DNA from: CAUZWH01 sp965247665
Lineage (GTDB): Bacteria; Pseudomonadota; Alphaproteobacteria; SHVV01
Assembly (NCBI GenBank): GCA_965247665.1
Contig: CBDFHH010000005.1
Location: 1,612,001-1,676,000 of the forward strand
DNA length: 64,000 nucleotides
Direction of reading: 5' to 3'
In this document: positions 35,448-43,315 of the stretch, piece after piece
Layout of the letters: each line of letters begins with the position of its first letter
Numbering within the stretch: the stretch's first letter is position 1
Made by a program: the position numbers and the translations under genes
Notes under the pieces: model-generated
The model's database searches: none
Told to the model about the DNA's origin: nothing
What the model saw: the letters and a program-made list of their open reading frames with translations, nothing else

Positions 35448-36641
35448 CTATTGCCTGGCGCGCTCCGCAGCACCGGGCGGGACGCCCATCAGACGGCTCC
35501 ACTCGGCATAAAAGCCGCGCATGATGCCGTCATCCTGAGCGCGCAAGCCTTCCTCGCGCGCGATGATCTGCGCCTCGGCGCCACCGAGCCGGAACCCTTT
35601 GCCGAGCGCCTCGACGCCGTAGCCGTCCTCCGGCATGTTGGGGCTAAACGGTCCCCAGAATTCGTTGTGGTGGTTGATGCGCATCTCACGCATCTCCTCG
35701 CTATCGTCTTTTGGCGCCAAACCACGACACTCAACCAGCGTTTCGAACGGGCTGATCGGGTGGGTGATGTCGATACGCATGACCGTACCGCGGGTCGCGA
35801 CCACGCCATTGGGAAACAGCGGCACCGATTGGAAACCATCCGGATCGACGCCGGGCAGGCACTCCTTGCGATCGCGCATCTGGGTCCCGTCGTGCGCGTC
35901 ATAGTCCGCGGTCATGCCGAGAAACCGGGCATGGCCGTTGGGGTAGAGGTGAATGCTGCGCCCGGCAAACGCTTCTTCGGTCATGAGGTTGGTCTGCCGC
36001 ACCACCGCGTGCATGACCTCGTGATAGGGCTCCATGTTGGTCGCCTGCCAATCCTTCCAGTTTCCTTTCACGATCGTGCGGTGGAAGTGGATCATCTCGA
36101 GCCCGACGCTCAGCGCCTGCGCCATCGATTCGAGGGCGTCGCCGATGTGCGCGTCGAGCGGCCCGCAATCGTCGTCGAGATTGAAGAAGACCAGGCCGAG
36201 CTTCATGTCTGTCTTGACCTCGCGTAAGCCGCAATCGTCCAGGCTGGGGCCGCAGGCCTCGTAGGCCTGGGCGCGTGGAATGCCGATGCAGTTACCATCC
36301 GAATCGTAGGTCCAGTGGTGATAGAAGCATTGGATCTGACGGGCGTTGCCGCTCACTGCGTTGACCAGCTTGGCGCCGCGGTGCGAACACACGTTGACGA
36401 ACGAGCGGATCTTCCCATCGCCGCCGCGGATGGTGAGCAGCGGCACGCCGACATGGTCGAAGGTACGAAAATCGTACTTTTCTGCCAGCTCGCTCTCGTG
36501 ACACGCCAGCCGCCACACCTTGTCGAGGATGCGCTCGCGCTCCATCGCGAAGACGTCCTCGTCGTTGTAGGCGGCGGCGCTCACATAGTGTGATCGCGGG
36601 ATACCGAGATGACCCTTTTCGTCGCTTGTCGCCGTCGTCAC
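35448..36641 (-). CDS. Rieske aromatic-ring-hydroxylating dioxygenase, alpha subunit (third)
   Basis: A 397-residue alpha subunit with Rieske motifs CSHRG and CFYHHW and the mononuclear iron segment NWKDWQATNMEPYHEVMH. EFWGPFSPNMPEDG and FYAEWSRLMGVPPG parallel the other two alpha subunits. It is co-transcribed with its own beta subunit. GGAGGAGCGACGG precedes the ATG. With the plus-strand genes this gives three related alpha subunits within 10 kb, the result of local duplication. Confidence 0.93.
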   Translation of the reverse strand: MTTATSDEKGHLGIPRSHYVSAAAYNDEDVFAMERERILDKVWRLACHESELAEKYDFRTFDHVGVPLLTIRGGDGKIRSFVNVCSHRGAKLVNAVSGNARQIQCFYHHWTYDSDGNCIGIPRAQAYEACGPSLDDCGLREVKTDMKLGLVFFNLDDDCGPLDAHIGDALESMAQALSVGLEMIHFHRTIVKGNWKDWQATNMEPYHEVMHAVVRQTNLMTEEAFAGRSIHLYPNGHARFLGMTADYDAHDGTQMRDRKECLPGVDPDGFQSVPLFPNGVVATRGTVMRIDITHPISPFETLVECRGLAPKDDSEEMREMRINHHNEFWGPFSPNMPEDGYGVEALGKGFRLGGAEAQIIAREEGLRAQDDGIMRGFYAEWSRLMGVPPGAAERARQ

Positions 36642-36744
36642 CGTCGCTCCTCCTCACGTCGTTCGCGCTCGCACGCCGAGTCTACGACCGCGGATCGTGC
36701 AAGACAAACTCGACCCGCGCGCTCACCAGATCGTCCAGCCGCCG

Positions 36745-37076
36745 TCGGGCAGGGTTTGGGTCAGGTGCTATCGGAAGTCGTGATCTACGACCGCGACGGA
36801 CAGCTTCTGACGGCACATCTCGTCGACTATCTCCTGCCCGCGGCGCTCGACCTGCCGGACATGATGGTCGAGCACATCGAAACGCCCTCGCTCGATACCC
36901 TCGGCGGGTTCAAGGGCGTGGGCGAGAGCGGCACCATCGGCGCCCTGCCGGCGATTGCCAATGCCGACGCCGACGCCCTGCATCCGTTGGCGGTCAACGT
37001 CAATCGACTGCCCTTGAGTCCGGACTATGTGCTCGGCCTGATCGAAGCCGGTCGGGCGTCACGGGTGCCAAGCTAA
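36745..37076 (+). pseudogene. Xanthine/CO dehydrogenase-type molybdopterin subunit, C-terminal remnant
   Basis: The reading VGQGLGQVLSEVVIYDRDGQ, LTAHLVDYLLPAALDLPDM, LDTLGGFKGVGESGTIGALP and PLAVNVNRLPLSPDYVLGLI is the last 110 residues of the large subunit of xanthine dehydrogenase-family molybdenum enzymes. It includes the GVGE loop whose Glu is catalytic. About 650 residues and both other subunits are missing, so this is an orphan tail. Confidence 0.78.
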
Positions 37077-37111
37077 TGTATGATGCGCAGGTTGCAAAAG
37101 GGGGGGGAGAC

Positions 37112-37539
37112 ATGGTTGATACCGAGCCGTCGGCGGTCGACCGCGAGGCCATCACCGACGTCGTCAAGGCGTTCTTCACGTTCCTCGAGCAGCAGAGCTA
37201 CGGGGGATCGATTCGCTGTTTCACGAGGACGGCACCATGTGGGACGTTTTCCTGCCCACGACCTACCGCGGCCCCGAGCAACGCAACGAGCTGTGGGAAG
37301 CCGACCGCCGCCAGTTTCAGGCGCGCGGCAAGTTCAGCTGGTCGATCGACGAGCCCGATATCGACATGTGGGTCGAGGACATGGCCGTGTGCCGCTATCG
37401 CCTGAAGTTCGACTTCGAGGCGCCCAACCCGGCGACCGGCGACCTGCGCATTACCGACGTCATGCTGCGAGACGCCGGCGTGTGGAAGATCGTCCACCAC
37501 TACGAGGCGCCGGCGCCGAGCGGTCCGCCGCCCTACTAA
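37112..37539 (+). pseudogene. SnoaL-like (NTF2-fold) protein with frameshift at a G-run
   Basis: Starts at ATG 37112 after AAGGGGGGGGAGA: MVDTEPSAVDREAITDVVKAF, FTFLEQQSY. After the run of five Gs at 37201-37205 the frame changes and continues IDSLFHEDGTMWDVFLP, TYRGPEQRNELWEA, FSWSIDEPDIDMWVEDMA and ITDVMLRDAGVWKIVHHYEA to the stop at 37539. One base gained or lost in the G-run restores a protein of about 142 residues of the ketosteroid-isomerase-like fold. The homopolymer makes a sequencing error possible. Confidence 0.72.
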
Positions 37540-37546
37540 GCAGGAT

Positions 37547-38554
37547 TTAGGTCGGCGTCGGCGCCAACTTCATGGTCTCCATGCCGGCGATGTACTGCTC
37601 GACCATTCGCTCCGGATTCGCGTCTGCCACGAACCCCAACTCGCGTTCCGCACGCGCGCCGTTCAAGACGCAGTGAAATCCGTCGAGATCGACCAACGAT
37701 GTTCCGGGTCCGACCTCGATTGCCGCGTCTGGGCATCGCGTCGTGACGGCGTCCACAAAGTCCTGAACCGATACCGCCTCCCCGGTGCAGATATTGAAGA
37801 CGGAGTGCTCCATGCTGTCGGCATCGAGCGCGTGGGCGACGCCACGCGCAGCGTCGCCATTGAATATCGCGTCGGTCTTGCCGTCGCGCCCCCGCTCGAT
37901 ACGAAGCGGCCGGCCTAGCAGACCGTTCTCCACGATTTGGCTGTACAGCGCCGTGGCGCCGGTGTGGCGCTTCAGCTTTCCGGGCCCGACCGTGGTGGAA
38001 AACCGCAGGGCGATAAAGCTCAGCCCCCGCTCGCGTGCGTACCAGGCCCCGAGCTTCTCCGCCGAGAGCTTGAGAGTACCGTAGAGAGTGGGCGGGTTGC
38101 AGGGAAAGTCCTCATCCATCGGCGCGTAGTCGGGATGCAGGTACTTGGCGGCGTAGGGACCGTAAACCGCTTTGGAACTCGTAAACACGACCCTGCGGAC
38201 GTCGTGACGGCTGGCCGCCTCGAGTATGTTCGCCGTCCCCTCCAGCACCGCGCGTACGGCGGCCGGTGGGTCTGCGTCGATCGGCGCCAGCAAAGGACTG
38301 GCCAGGTGGGCGATGTGCGTTACCCGATGCGCCTGTAGCGCCGCCTCGAGGCCGGCGAGATCGTCCACCGAGCCGCGCACGATCCGGCACCGGTCTGCGA
38401 CATCGCCGATCAATGAGGTATCGCCGCTCGAGGTGAGCACCACCGGGCTGGCTCCGCGCGCGACCAGCAGCCGCACCAGGAACGTCCCCATCGCGCCGGT
38501 GCCGCCGGTAACGAGGTAGGTTGCATCTTCGCTCAACGCGCCGTCCTCCGTCAC
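37547..38554 (-). CDS. NAD(P)-dependent epimerase/dehydratase
   Basis: A 335-residue extended short-chain dehydrogenase. TYLVTGGTGAMGTFLVRLL is the Rossmann GxxGxxG motif, FTSSKAVYG and the YGTLK catalytic pair lie mid-protein, and IARIRF-like RFSTTVGPG follows. It resembles UDP-glucose 4-epimerase-like and catabolic reductases; the substrate is unknown. It is convergent with the SnoaL-like remnant, separated by seven bases. Confidence 0.87.
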   Translation of the reverse strand: MTEDGALSEDATYLVTGGTGAMGTFLVRLLVARGASPVVLTSSGDTSLIGDVADRCRIVRGSVDDLAGLEAALQAHRVTHIAHLASPLLAPIDADPPAAVRAVLEGTANILEAASRHDVRRVVFTSSKAVYGPYAAKYLHPDYAPMDEDFPCNPPTLYGTLKLSAEKLGAWYARERGLSFIALRFSTTVGPGKLKRHTGATALYSQIVENGLLGRPLRIERGRDGKTDAIFNGDAARGVAHALDADSMEHSVFNICTGEAVSVQDFVDAVTTRCPDAAIEVGPGTSLVDLDGFHCVLNGARAERELGFVADANPERMVEQYIAGMETMKLAPTPT

Positions 38555-38635
38555 TTAGGGCCGCAACCTAGATATTGGAAGCGTCATCACTCGGTCTGCA
38601 AGGTCAATGAGCGGATCTACGAACCTCATTCGAGA

Positions 38636-39841
38636 CTAACGCGGCGCCTCGAGCGACCGGAAGTTCAGCGCGATCGCCAAACCGGCCGCGCCGAGTACCG
38701 GGAACATCCACACCGCGCTGTCCCAGCCGCTGAACCGGATCACCAGGAAGGCAAACAGTGGCGGTCCGATCAGGTTACCCAGGAAGGCCCCCTGAGTAAC
38801 GAGGCCGGCGACGAGGCCGATCTGGTTCTCGCTGCGCGCGTGCACGGGAATGCCTTCGAACACGGCGCCGGGTATCAGCCCGGCGGTCAAGGGATAAAGA
38901 CAACCGATCGCGGCGCGCAAGGGAACGCTGATTCCGTCGCTGAACAGACCGAACGGGACGATAGCGATACCGAGACTGCCGATGGTCATCAGGTGCCAGC
39001 GGCGAATCGGGCCGACGCCAATCAGCCGGCTGCCGGCGAAGTTCGCTGGAATGAACAGGAACATGAAGGCGGCGGTCGCGAGCGCTGCGGTCGTGATCGA
39101 CAGTCCGAGCGCATCAAACAGGAAGGTGGGCAGCCAGGTCTGGACCGCGAGCGTCCCGATGCTGAGCACCAGAAACGCTGCGGCCAGCAGCCACGGTCCG
39201 GCGCGTGCCAGCGCCTGTCCCGCATCGCCAAGTTCGACCCGTCCCTTTCCTTCGACCGCTACCCTGGACGGCACGACGATGCGCGCGACCAGGAGCAATA
39301 TGATGACGCAGAGTGCCGCGTTCAGTCCGAAAAAGGACCGCCACCCGGTGACGTCGAGAATGCCGGCGGCCGCCACCAGAACCAAACCACCGCCGAGCGG
39401 GAAAAACGTACTCCAGATGCCAATGACCAGCCCGCGATCGCGCCGGCTCGACGCCGCGACGATCAGCGGCGTGCCGGCGACCATTACCGCGATCAGGCCG
39501 AGGCCTTCGAAAAACCGTGCCCCCAGGAGGACCATGGCGGATGGCGTTATCGCGCTGGCGACGGTTCCGCCCATCAAGCAGAAAAGCCCGCCGAGGGCGA
39601 ATCGCCGGTAACCCAGGCGATCGGCGATCAGGCCGGCGGCGATTCCGATCAGCGCGCCGGTCACATTGAATATCGACGAGATCCAACCGGCGGTGACCAT
39701 GGTGATGCCGAGGTCGTCGCGGATCAGCGACAAAGCCGGTGCCGGCCGGCCGATCTGCATCGAGGCGACGACCGCCGCGGCGAAAACTACGGCGACGACG
39801 ATCCATCGGGTGGGGGTATCACCCGCGTGCGCCTGGTTCAT
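38636..39841 (-). CDS. MFS transporter, CynX/NimT-like
   Basis: A 401-residue major facilitator protein with about twelve helices. The early part reads MQIGRPAPALSLIRDDLGIT and GLIADRLGYRRFALGGLF, the conserved loop between helices 2 and 3 (GxxxDRxGxRR). The layout resembles the CynX/NimT and organic-anion exporter groups. Substrate is unknown. It is co-directional with the epimerase and may serve the catabolic island. Confidence 0.87.
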   Translation of the reverse strand: MNQAHAGDTPTRWIVVAVVFAAAVVASMQIGRPAPALSLIRDDLGITMVTAGWISSIFNVTGALIGIAAGLIADRLGYRRFALGGLFCLMGGTVASAITPSAMVLLGARFFEGLGLIAVMVAGTPLIVAASSRRDRGLVIGIWSTFFPLGGGLVLVAAAGILDVTGWRSFFGLNAALCVIILLLVARIVVPSRVAVEGKGRVELGDAGQALARAGPWLLAAAFLVLSIGTLAVQTWLPTFLFDALGLSITTAALATAAFMFLFIPANFAGSRLIGVGPIRRWHLMTIGSLGIAIVPFGLFSDGISVPLRAAIGCLYPLTAGLIPGAVFEGIPVHARSENQIGLVAGLVTQGAFLGNLIGPPLFAFLVIRFSGWDSAVWMFPVLGAAGLAIALNFRSLEAPR

Positions 39842-39876
39842 CGAGGTTTCTGAAAGATCGATACGGCCGCTCGCGC

Positions 39877-40096
39877 CTAAGCGACCTTGAAGTCTTCGGC
39901 CGTTATGTCAAGCGCGCGGGCGGCAATGTCCGCCATTTCGTCAATCTGTTCGTGGCTCATGGTCAGCGGCCGCGCGAACAGGATGTTATCGCCGATCTCG
40001 CGCATCGTCAGACCCAGCTCGATGCAGTGATCATTGTAGGTTTCGCCGATCTTGAGGTTCGGGTCGAAGCGTTCGCGGGTGTCCTTGTCGGAGGTT
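39877..40096 (-). pseudogene. Class III aminotransferase, C-terminal remnant
   Basis: The minus strand reads SDKDTRERFDPNLKIGETYND, LGLTMREIGDNILFARPLTM, SHEQIDEMADIAARALDITA and stops at 39879-39877. This is the C-terminal small domain of class III (omega) aminotransferases, where the pattern G-x-x-x-R-x-x-G-D-x-I-x-x-x-P-L is diagnostic. The PLP-lysine domain is absent, so it is a tail of about 70 residues. Confidence 0.75.
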
Positions 40097-40099
40097 CCC

Positions 40100-40384
40100 G
40101 ATTGGCGAAGGTCATCATATCAATGCGAGAGGACGAACGGACATAGGCGGGTGCCATCTCTCTATCCGGTCCCACCGGGCGTGGCTGCCCGGAGAAAAGG
40201 TCTGTTTTGTACGATTCCGCAGAATCCTCGTGCTCTTGGTCTGCCGCGCGCACGGCAAAACGGCGATCGAGACACTGCGAGCAATGGCCACAACGAGGGC
40301 GAAGCCTCGTCATCTCATGGACGCGCGTGCAGCTCCGTGTGTCTCGGATTAGCTCGCCCCCGTTCGCTGAAATCCGTTTGGCTT
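40100..40384 (-). pseudogene. QueC-like protein, C-terminal remnant abutting tRNA-Lys
   Basis: The minus strand reads ELIRDTRSCTRVHEMTRLRP, RCGHCSQCLDRRFAVRAADQ, EDSAESYKTDLFSG and DREMAPAYVRSS. CGxCSQCxDRRFAVLAA followed by DPAExYxVDL is the zinc-cysteine C-terminus of QueC-like proteins. The fragment begins within 20 bases of the 3' end of the tRNA gene and has no N-terminus. The other recognisable piece of a QueC-like gene lies 14 kb away at 26175-26325 on the same strand. Confidence 0.6.
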
Positions 40385-40460
<76 letters not shown>

Positions 40461-40822
40461 GCCGATGTGCGTTGTAGGCGCCGGCTCCGGCGCCGTCAAC
40501 TCGTCGACGAACCGCCGCGGATACCGCCATGGCACCCGATCGCCAGGGCGGCGCAGGCGTGCGATCGTGTTCGAGCACGGGACACATCACCCGCATATCG
40601 CCGATCTCGGCGAGGTCGAGATTGGCGCCGGGGATGCCGGTTCGGCCTCCTCGGAGGCGCGCACGATCATGTCCGCCGAGATAATCGGATCCGGTCCGGC
40701 CTCCGCCGACGACCGCGCGACGGCGCGGGTCGACGCCCATAATATCGACGATATGGCGTAAACTCGTGCGATGGCGGACTGCCGTCCGCCACGCCTCTAT
40801 CCAGCTCACCCACGCCGCCCCG
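40461..40822. other. Region with no supported gene
   Basis: About 360 bases between tRNA-Lys and the MFS gene. Open readings on both strands are composed mostly of Arg, Gly and Ala without a recognisable motif. It presumably carries the promoters of the tRNA and the MFS gene. Confidence 0.4.
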
Positions 40823-42106
40823 ATGACCACCGTGCCACCGCGCTCCCGCAGCCAGCCCGACGCGCCGCCACCCAGCCATCTCTATGGCTGGCTGGTATGG
40901 GGAACCGCCGCCGCGTTCTTCGCCTATGGCTTCATGCAGCGTATCGCGCCGTCGGTGATGTTCGATCACCTGATGCGCGATTTCGCCCTCAGCGGCGCTG
41001 CGTTCGGCGGTCTCGCGGTCAGCTATTTCTATACCTACGCGGCCATGCAGGTGCCCGTGGGATTGCTGGTCGATCGCGTCGGTCCGCGCCTGTTGCTAAC
41101 CGTCGCGGCGGCGGTATGCGCCCTCGGCAGCGCGCTGTTCGGCCTCGCCGACAACCTTACCCTGGCCTATCTCGGACGGCTGCTGCTTGGCGCCGGCACC
41201 GGGGTGGCCTTCATTTCGACGCTCATGCTGGCCAACCGCTGGCTGCCGCCGGAGCGTTTCGCGCTGGTCAGCGGCTTGACGATGACGATGGGGATGCTCG
41301 GCGCGATCGGCGGTCAGGCGCCCTTGGGTGTGCTGGTCGAAACGATCGGTTGGCGTAGCGCGCTCTATATCGGCGCCGGCGCGGCTGTCGCCCTCGGCGC
41401 CCTGATCTGGATCGTCGGCCACCGCCCGGCGCCGACGGCGTCAGCGCCGACGCACCGCGTACCGCCCTTCCACATCGCGCTTGCCGCACTCGCGCGCGAT
41501 CGTCAGGTTTGGCTCGCCGCCTGGTTCTGCACGACGCTTTCGGCGCCGATGCTGGCGTTCGCGGCGCTCTGGGGCGTGCCTTATCTGGTGCAGGTACACG
41601 GTTTCGGGCGCGCTCCCGCCGGGCTGGCGATTTCAATGATGCCGCTCGGTCTCGGTCTCGGTGCGCCGTTCGTGGGTTGGCTTTCGGACCGCGTCGGTGC
41701 GCGCCGTCCGTTCGTGCTGGCAAGCCCGATCCTGCTGTTGGCGTTGTGGCTGGTCGTGCTGTACGTACCGGTGCCCGATCGGGCCCTCTACGGGCTGTTT
41801 CTGACGGTCGGATTGATCAACGGTGTGCTCACGCTGCCCTATGCGATCGGCGTCGAAATCGCGCCGCCCGAGATGCGTGGGGCGGTGACCGGCATTATCA
41901 ATCTGGCGCCCATGCTCGGTGCCGTCGCACTGCAACCGGCGATCGGCCTGTTTCTGGATTGGCAATGGAGCGGCGCGATGGTCGACGGCGTGCGGGTCTA
42001 TACCGAGGCCGCCTATACCAACGCGCTTCTCATCTTCCCCGCGCTGATGGCCCTGACCTTCGTGGCGATGCTCTTCCTCGACGAAAGCCATGGCGGCAAT
42101 CGTTAG
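40823..42106 (+). CDS. MFS transporter
   Basis: A 427-residue major facilitator with about twelve helices. YGWLVWGTAAAFFAYGFMQR opens the first helix. VGLLVDRVGPRLLL is the loop between helices 2 and 3, and GWLSDRVGARRPFVL is its counterpart in the second half. The layout is that of the broad MFS_1 group, including glycerol-phosphate and organic-acid carriers; the substrate cannot be told. ATG 40823 (MTTVPPRSRS) is chosen because the upstream residues are low-complexity. It is convergent with rodA. Confidence 0.87.
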   Translation: MTTVPPRSRSQPDAPPPSHLYGWLVWGTAAAFFAYGFMQRIAPSVMFDHLMRDFALSGAAFGGLAVSYFYTYAAMQVPVGLLVDRVGPRLLLTVAAAVCALGSALFGLADNLTLAYLGRLLLGAGTGVAFISTLMLANRWLPPERFALVSGLTMTMGMLGAIGGQAPLGVLVETIGWRSALYIGAGAAVALGALIWIVGHRPAPTASAPTHRVPPFHIALAALARDRQVWLAAWFCTTLSAPMLAFAALWGVPYLVQVHGFGRAPAGLAISMMPLGLGLGAPFVGWLSDRVGARRPFVLASPILLLALWLVVLYVPVPDRALYGLFLTVGLINGVLTLPYAIGVEIAPPEMRGAVTGIINLAPMLGAVALQPAIGLFLDWQWSGAMVDGVRVYTEAAYTNALLIFPALMALTFVAMLFLDESHGGNR

Positions 42107-42133
42107 CGCCGTAAGGTCCCGGAGAGCGGGAAG

Positions 42134-43309
42134 CTACTCCGTCACCATCGAGCCCGGCCGTCTCGGAATCCGCACCTCGCTATGGATGTGCACATTCATC
42201 AGCAGGCCGAAGCCGGCGAGGATCGTTACCATCGCGGTACCACCATAGGAGATCAACGGCAGCGGCACCCCGACCACGGGGATCAACCCCATCACCATGG
42301 CGATGTTGATGACAACGTAGATGGAGAAGGTCGCGGTAACGCCGAGTCCAAGCAGGCGCCCGAAATGGCTGCGCGCGCGTAAGGAGATGACGAAACCGAC
42401 GGCGATGATGATGATATAGAGTGCCAACAGCCCCAACCCGCCGAACAATCCGAACTCCTCGGCGAACACGGTGAAGATGAAATCCGTGTGCTTTTCCGGC
42501 AGGAAGTTGAGATGGCTCTGGGTTCCGAGCATGAAGCCCTTGCCGGCCAATCCGCCGGAGCCGAGCGCGATTTTCGACTGAATGATGTGGTAGCCGGCGC
42601 CGAGCGGATCGCGCTCGGGATCGAAGAAGGTCAGCACCCGGCTCTTTTGATAATCGTGCAGGTAACCCCAGGTGAGCGGGATCGCGGCGGCCCACGCAAT
42701 CACGGCGACGGCGAACTTCCAGATCCGAACGCCGGCCAGAAACAGGATTGCGAGGCCGCCGAGCACGATCAGAATCGCAGTGCCGAGATCGGGCTGGCGC
42801 AGCACGAGCGCAGCGGGCATGGCCATCATCAGCAGTGGAAACAGTAGCCAGCGCAGCTGGCCGACCTGCTCGTCGCTGCGGCCGTGAAAATAGCGGGCCA
42901 GCGCCAGCACCAGCGCGAACTTCATGATCTCCGAAGGCTGCAGATTGAAAACGCCGATATCCACCCAACGCTGGGCGCCGCTCTCGACCGTGCCGACCGC
43001 TTCAACCGCCACCAGCAACCCCAGCGCGGCGAGGTAGCCGGCATAGGCGAAGCGGTACCAGAACCGGAGATCGATCAGGGCGACACTGAACATCACCGCC
43101 ACGCCGATGGCGAAGCGGATCAGTTGGCGCACGACCCAGGTATCGCTATTGCCGCCGGCGGCGGAATAGAGGGTCAGGAGGCCGATACCGGTAATCACCA
43201 GCACCATCAGGATCAGAGCCCAATTCATCGACCAGATTTTTTGACCGAGCGACAGCTCGACCGGGCGCAAGCCGAGCGCGGTTTGGATCGAGCCGTCGGA
43301 GCGAGCCAT
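42134..43309 (-). CDS. rodA: Rod-shape peptidoglycan glycosyltransferase RodA
   Basis: A SEDS-family polymerase that builds the sidewall glycan together with PBP2. The 391 residues span about ten helices. WVDIGVFNLQPSEIMKFALV, RQPDLGTAILI, SQSHLNFLPEKHTDFIFTV-like and VPLPLISYGGTAMV are SEDS hallmarks, with the catalytic-loop Asp in the PEKHTDFIF stretch. It follows mrdA by six bases, the last gene of mreBCD-mrdA-rodA. Confidence 0.97.
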   Translation of the reverse strand: MARSDGSIQTALGLRPVELSLGQKIWSMNWALILMVLVITGIGLLTLYSAAGGNSDTWVVRQLIRFAIGVAVMFSVALIDLRFWYRFAYAGYLAALGLLVAVEAVGTVESGAQRWVDIGVFNLQPSEIMKFALVLALARYFHGRSDEQVGQLRWLLFPLLMMAMPAALVLRQPDLGTAILIVLGGLAILFLAGVRIWKFAVAVIAWAAAIPLTWGYLHDYQKSRVLTFFDPERDPLGAGYHIIQSKIALGSGGLAGKGFMLGTQSHLNFLPEKHTDFIFTVFAEEFGLFGGLGLLALYIIIIAVGFVISLRARSHFGRLLGLGVTATFSIYVVINIAMVMGLIPVVGVPLPLISYGGTAMVTILAGFGLLMNVHIHSEVRIPRRPGSMVTE

Positions 43310-43315
43310 TCCGCG

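Noticed and set aside
40465..40761. Plus-strand frame between tRNA-Lys and the MFS gene
   Set aside because: Composition is Arg/Gly/Ala-rich without a motif or ribosome-binding site. Not supported as a gene.
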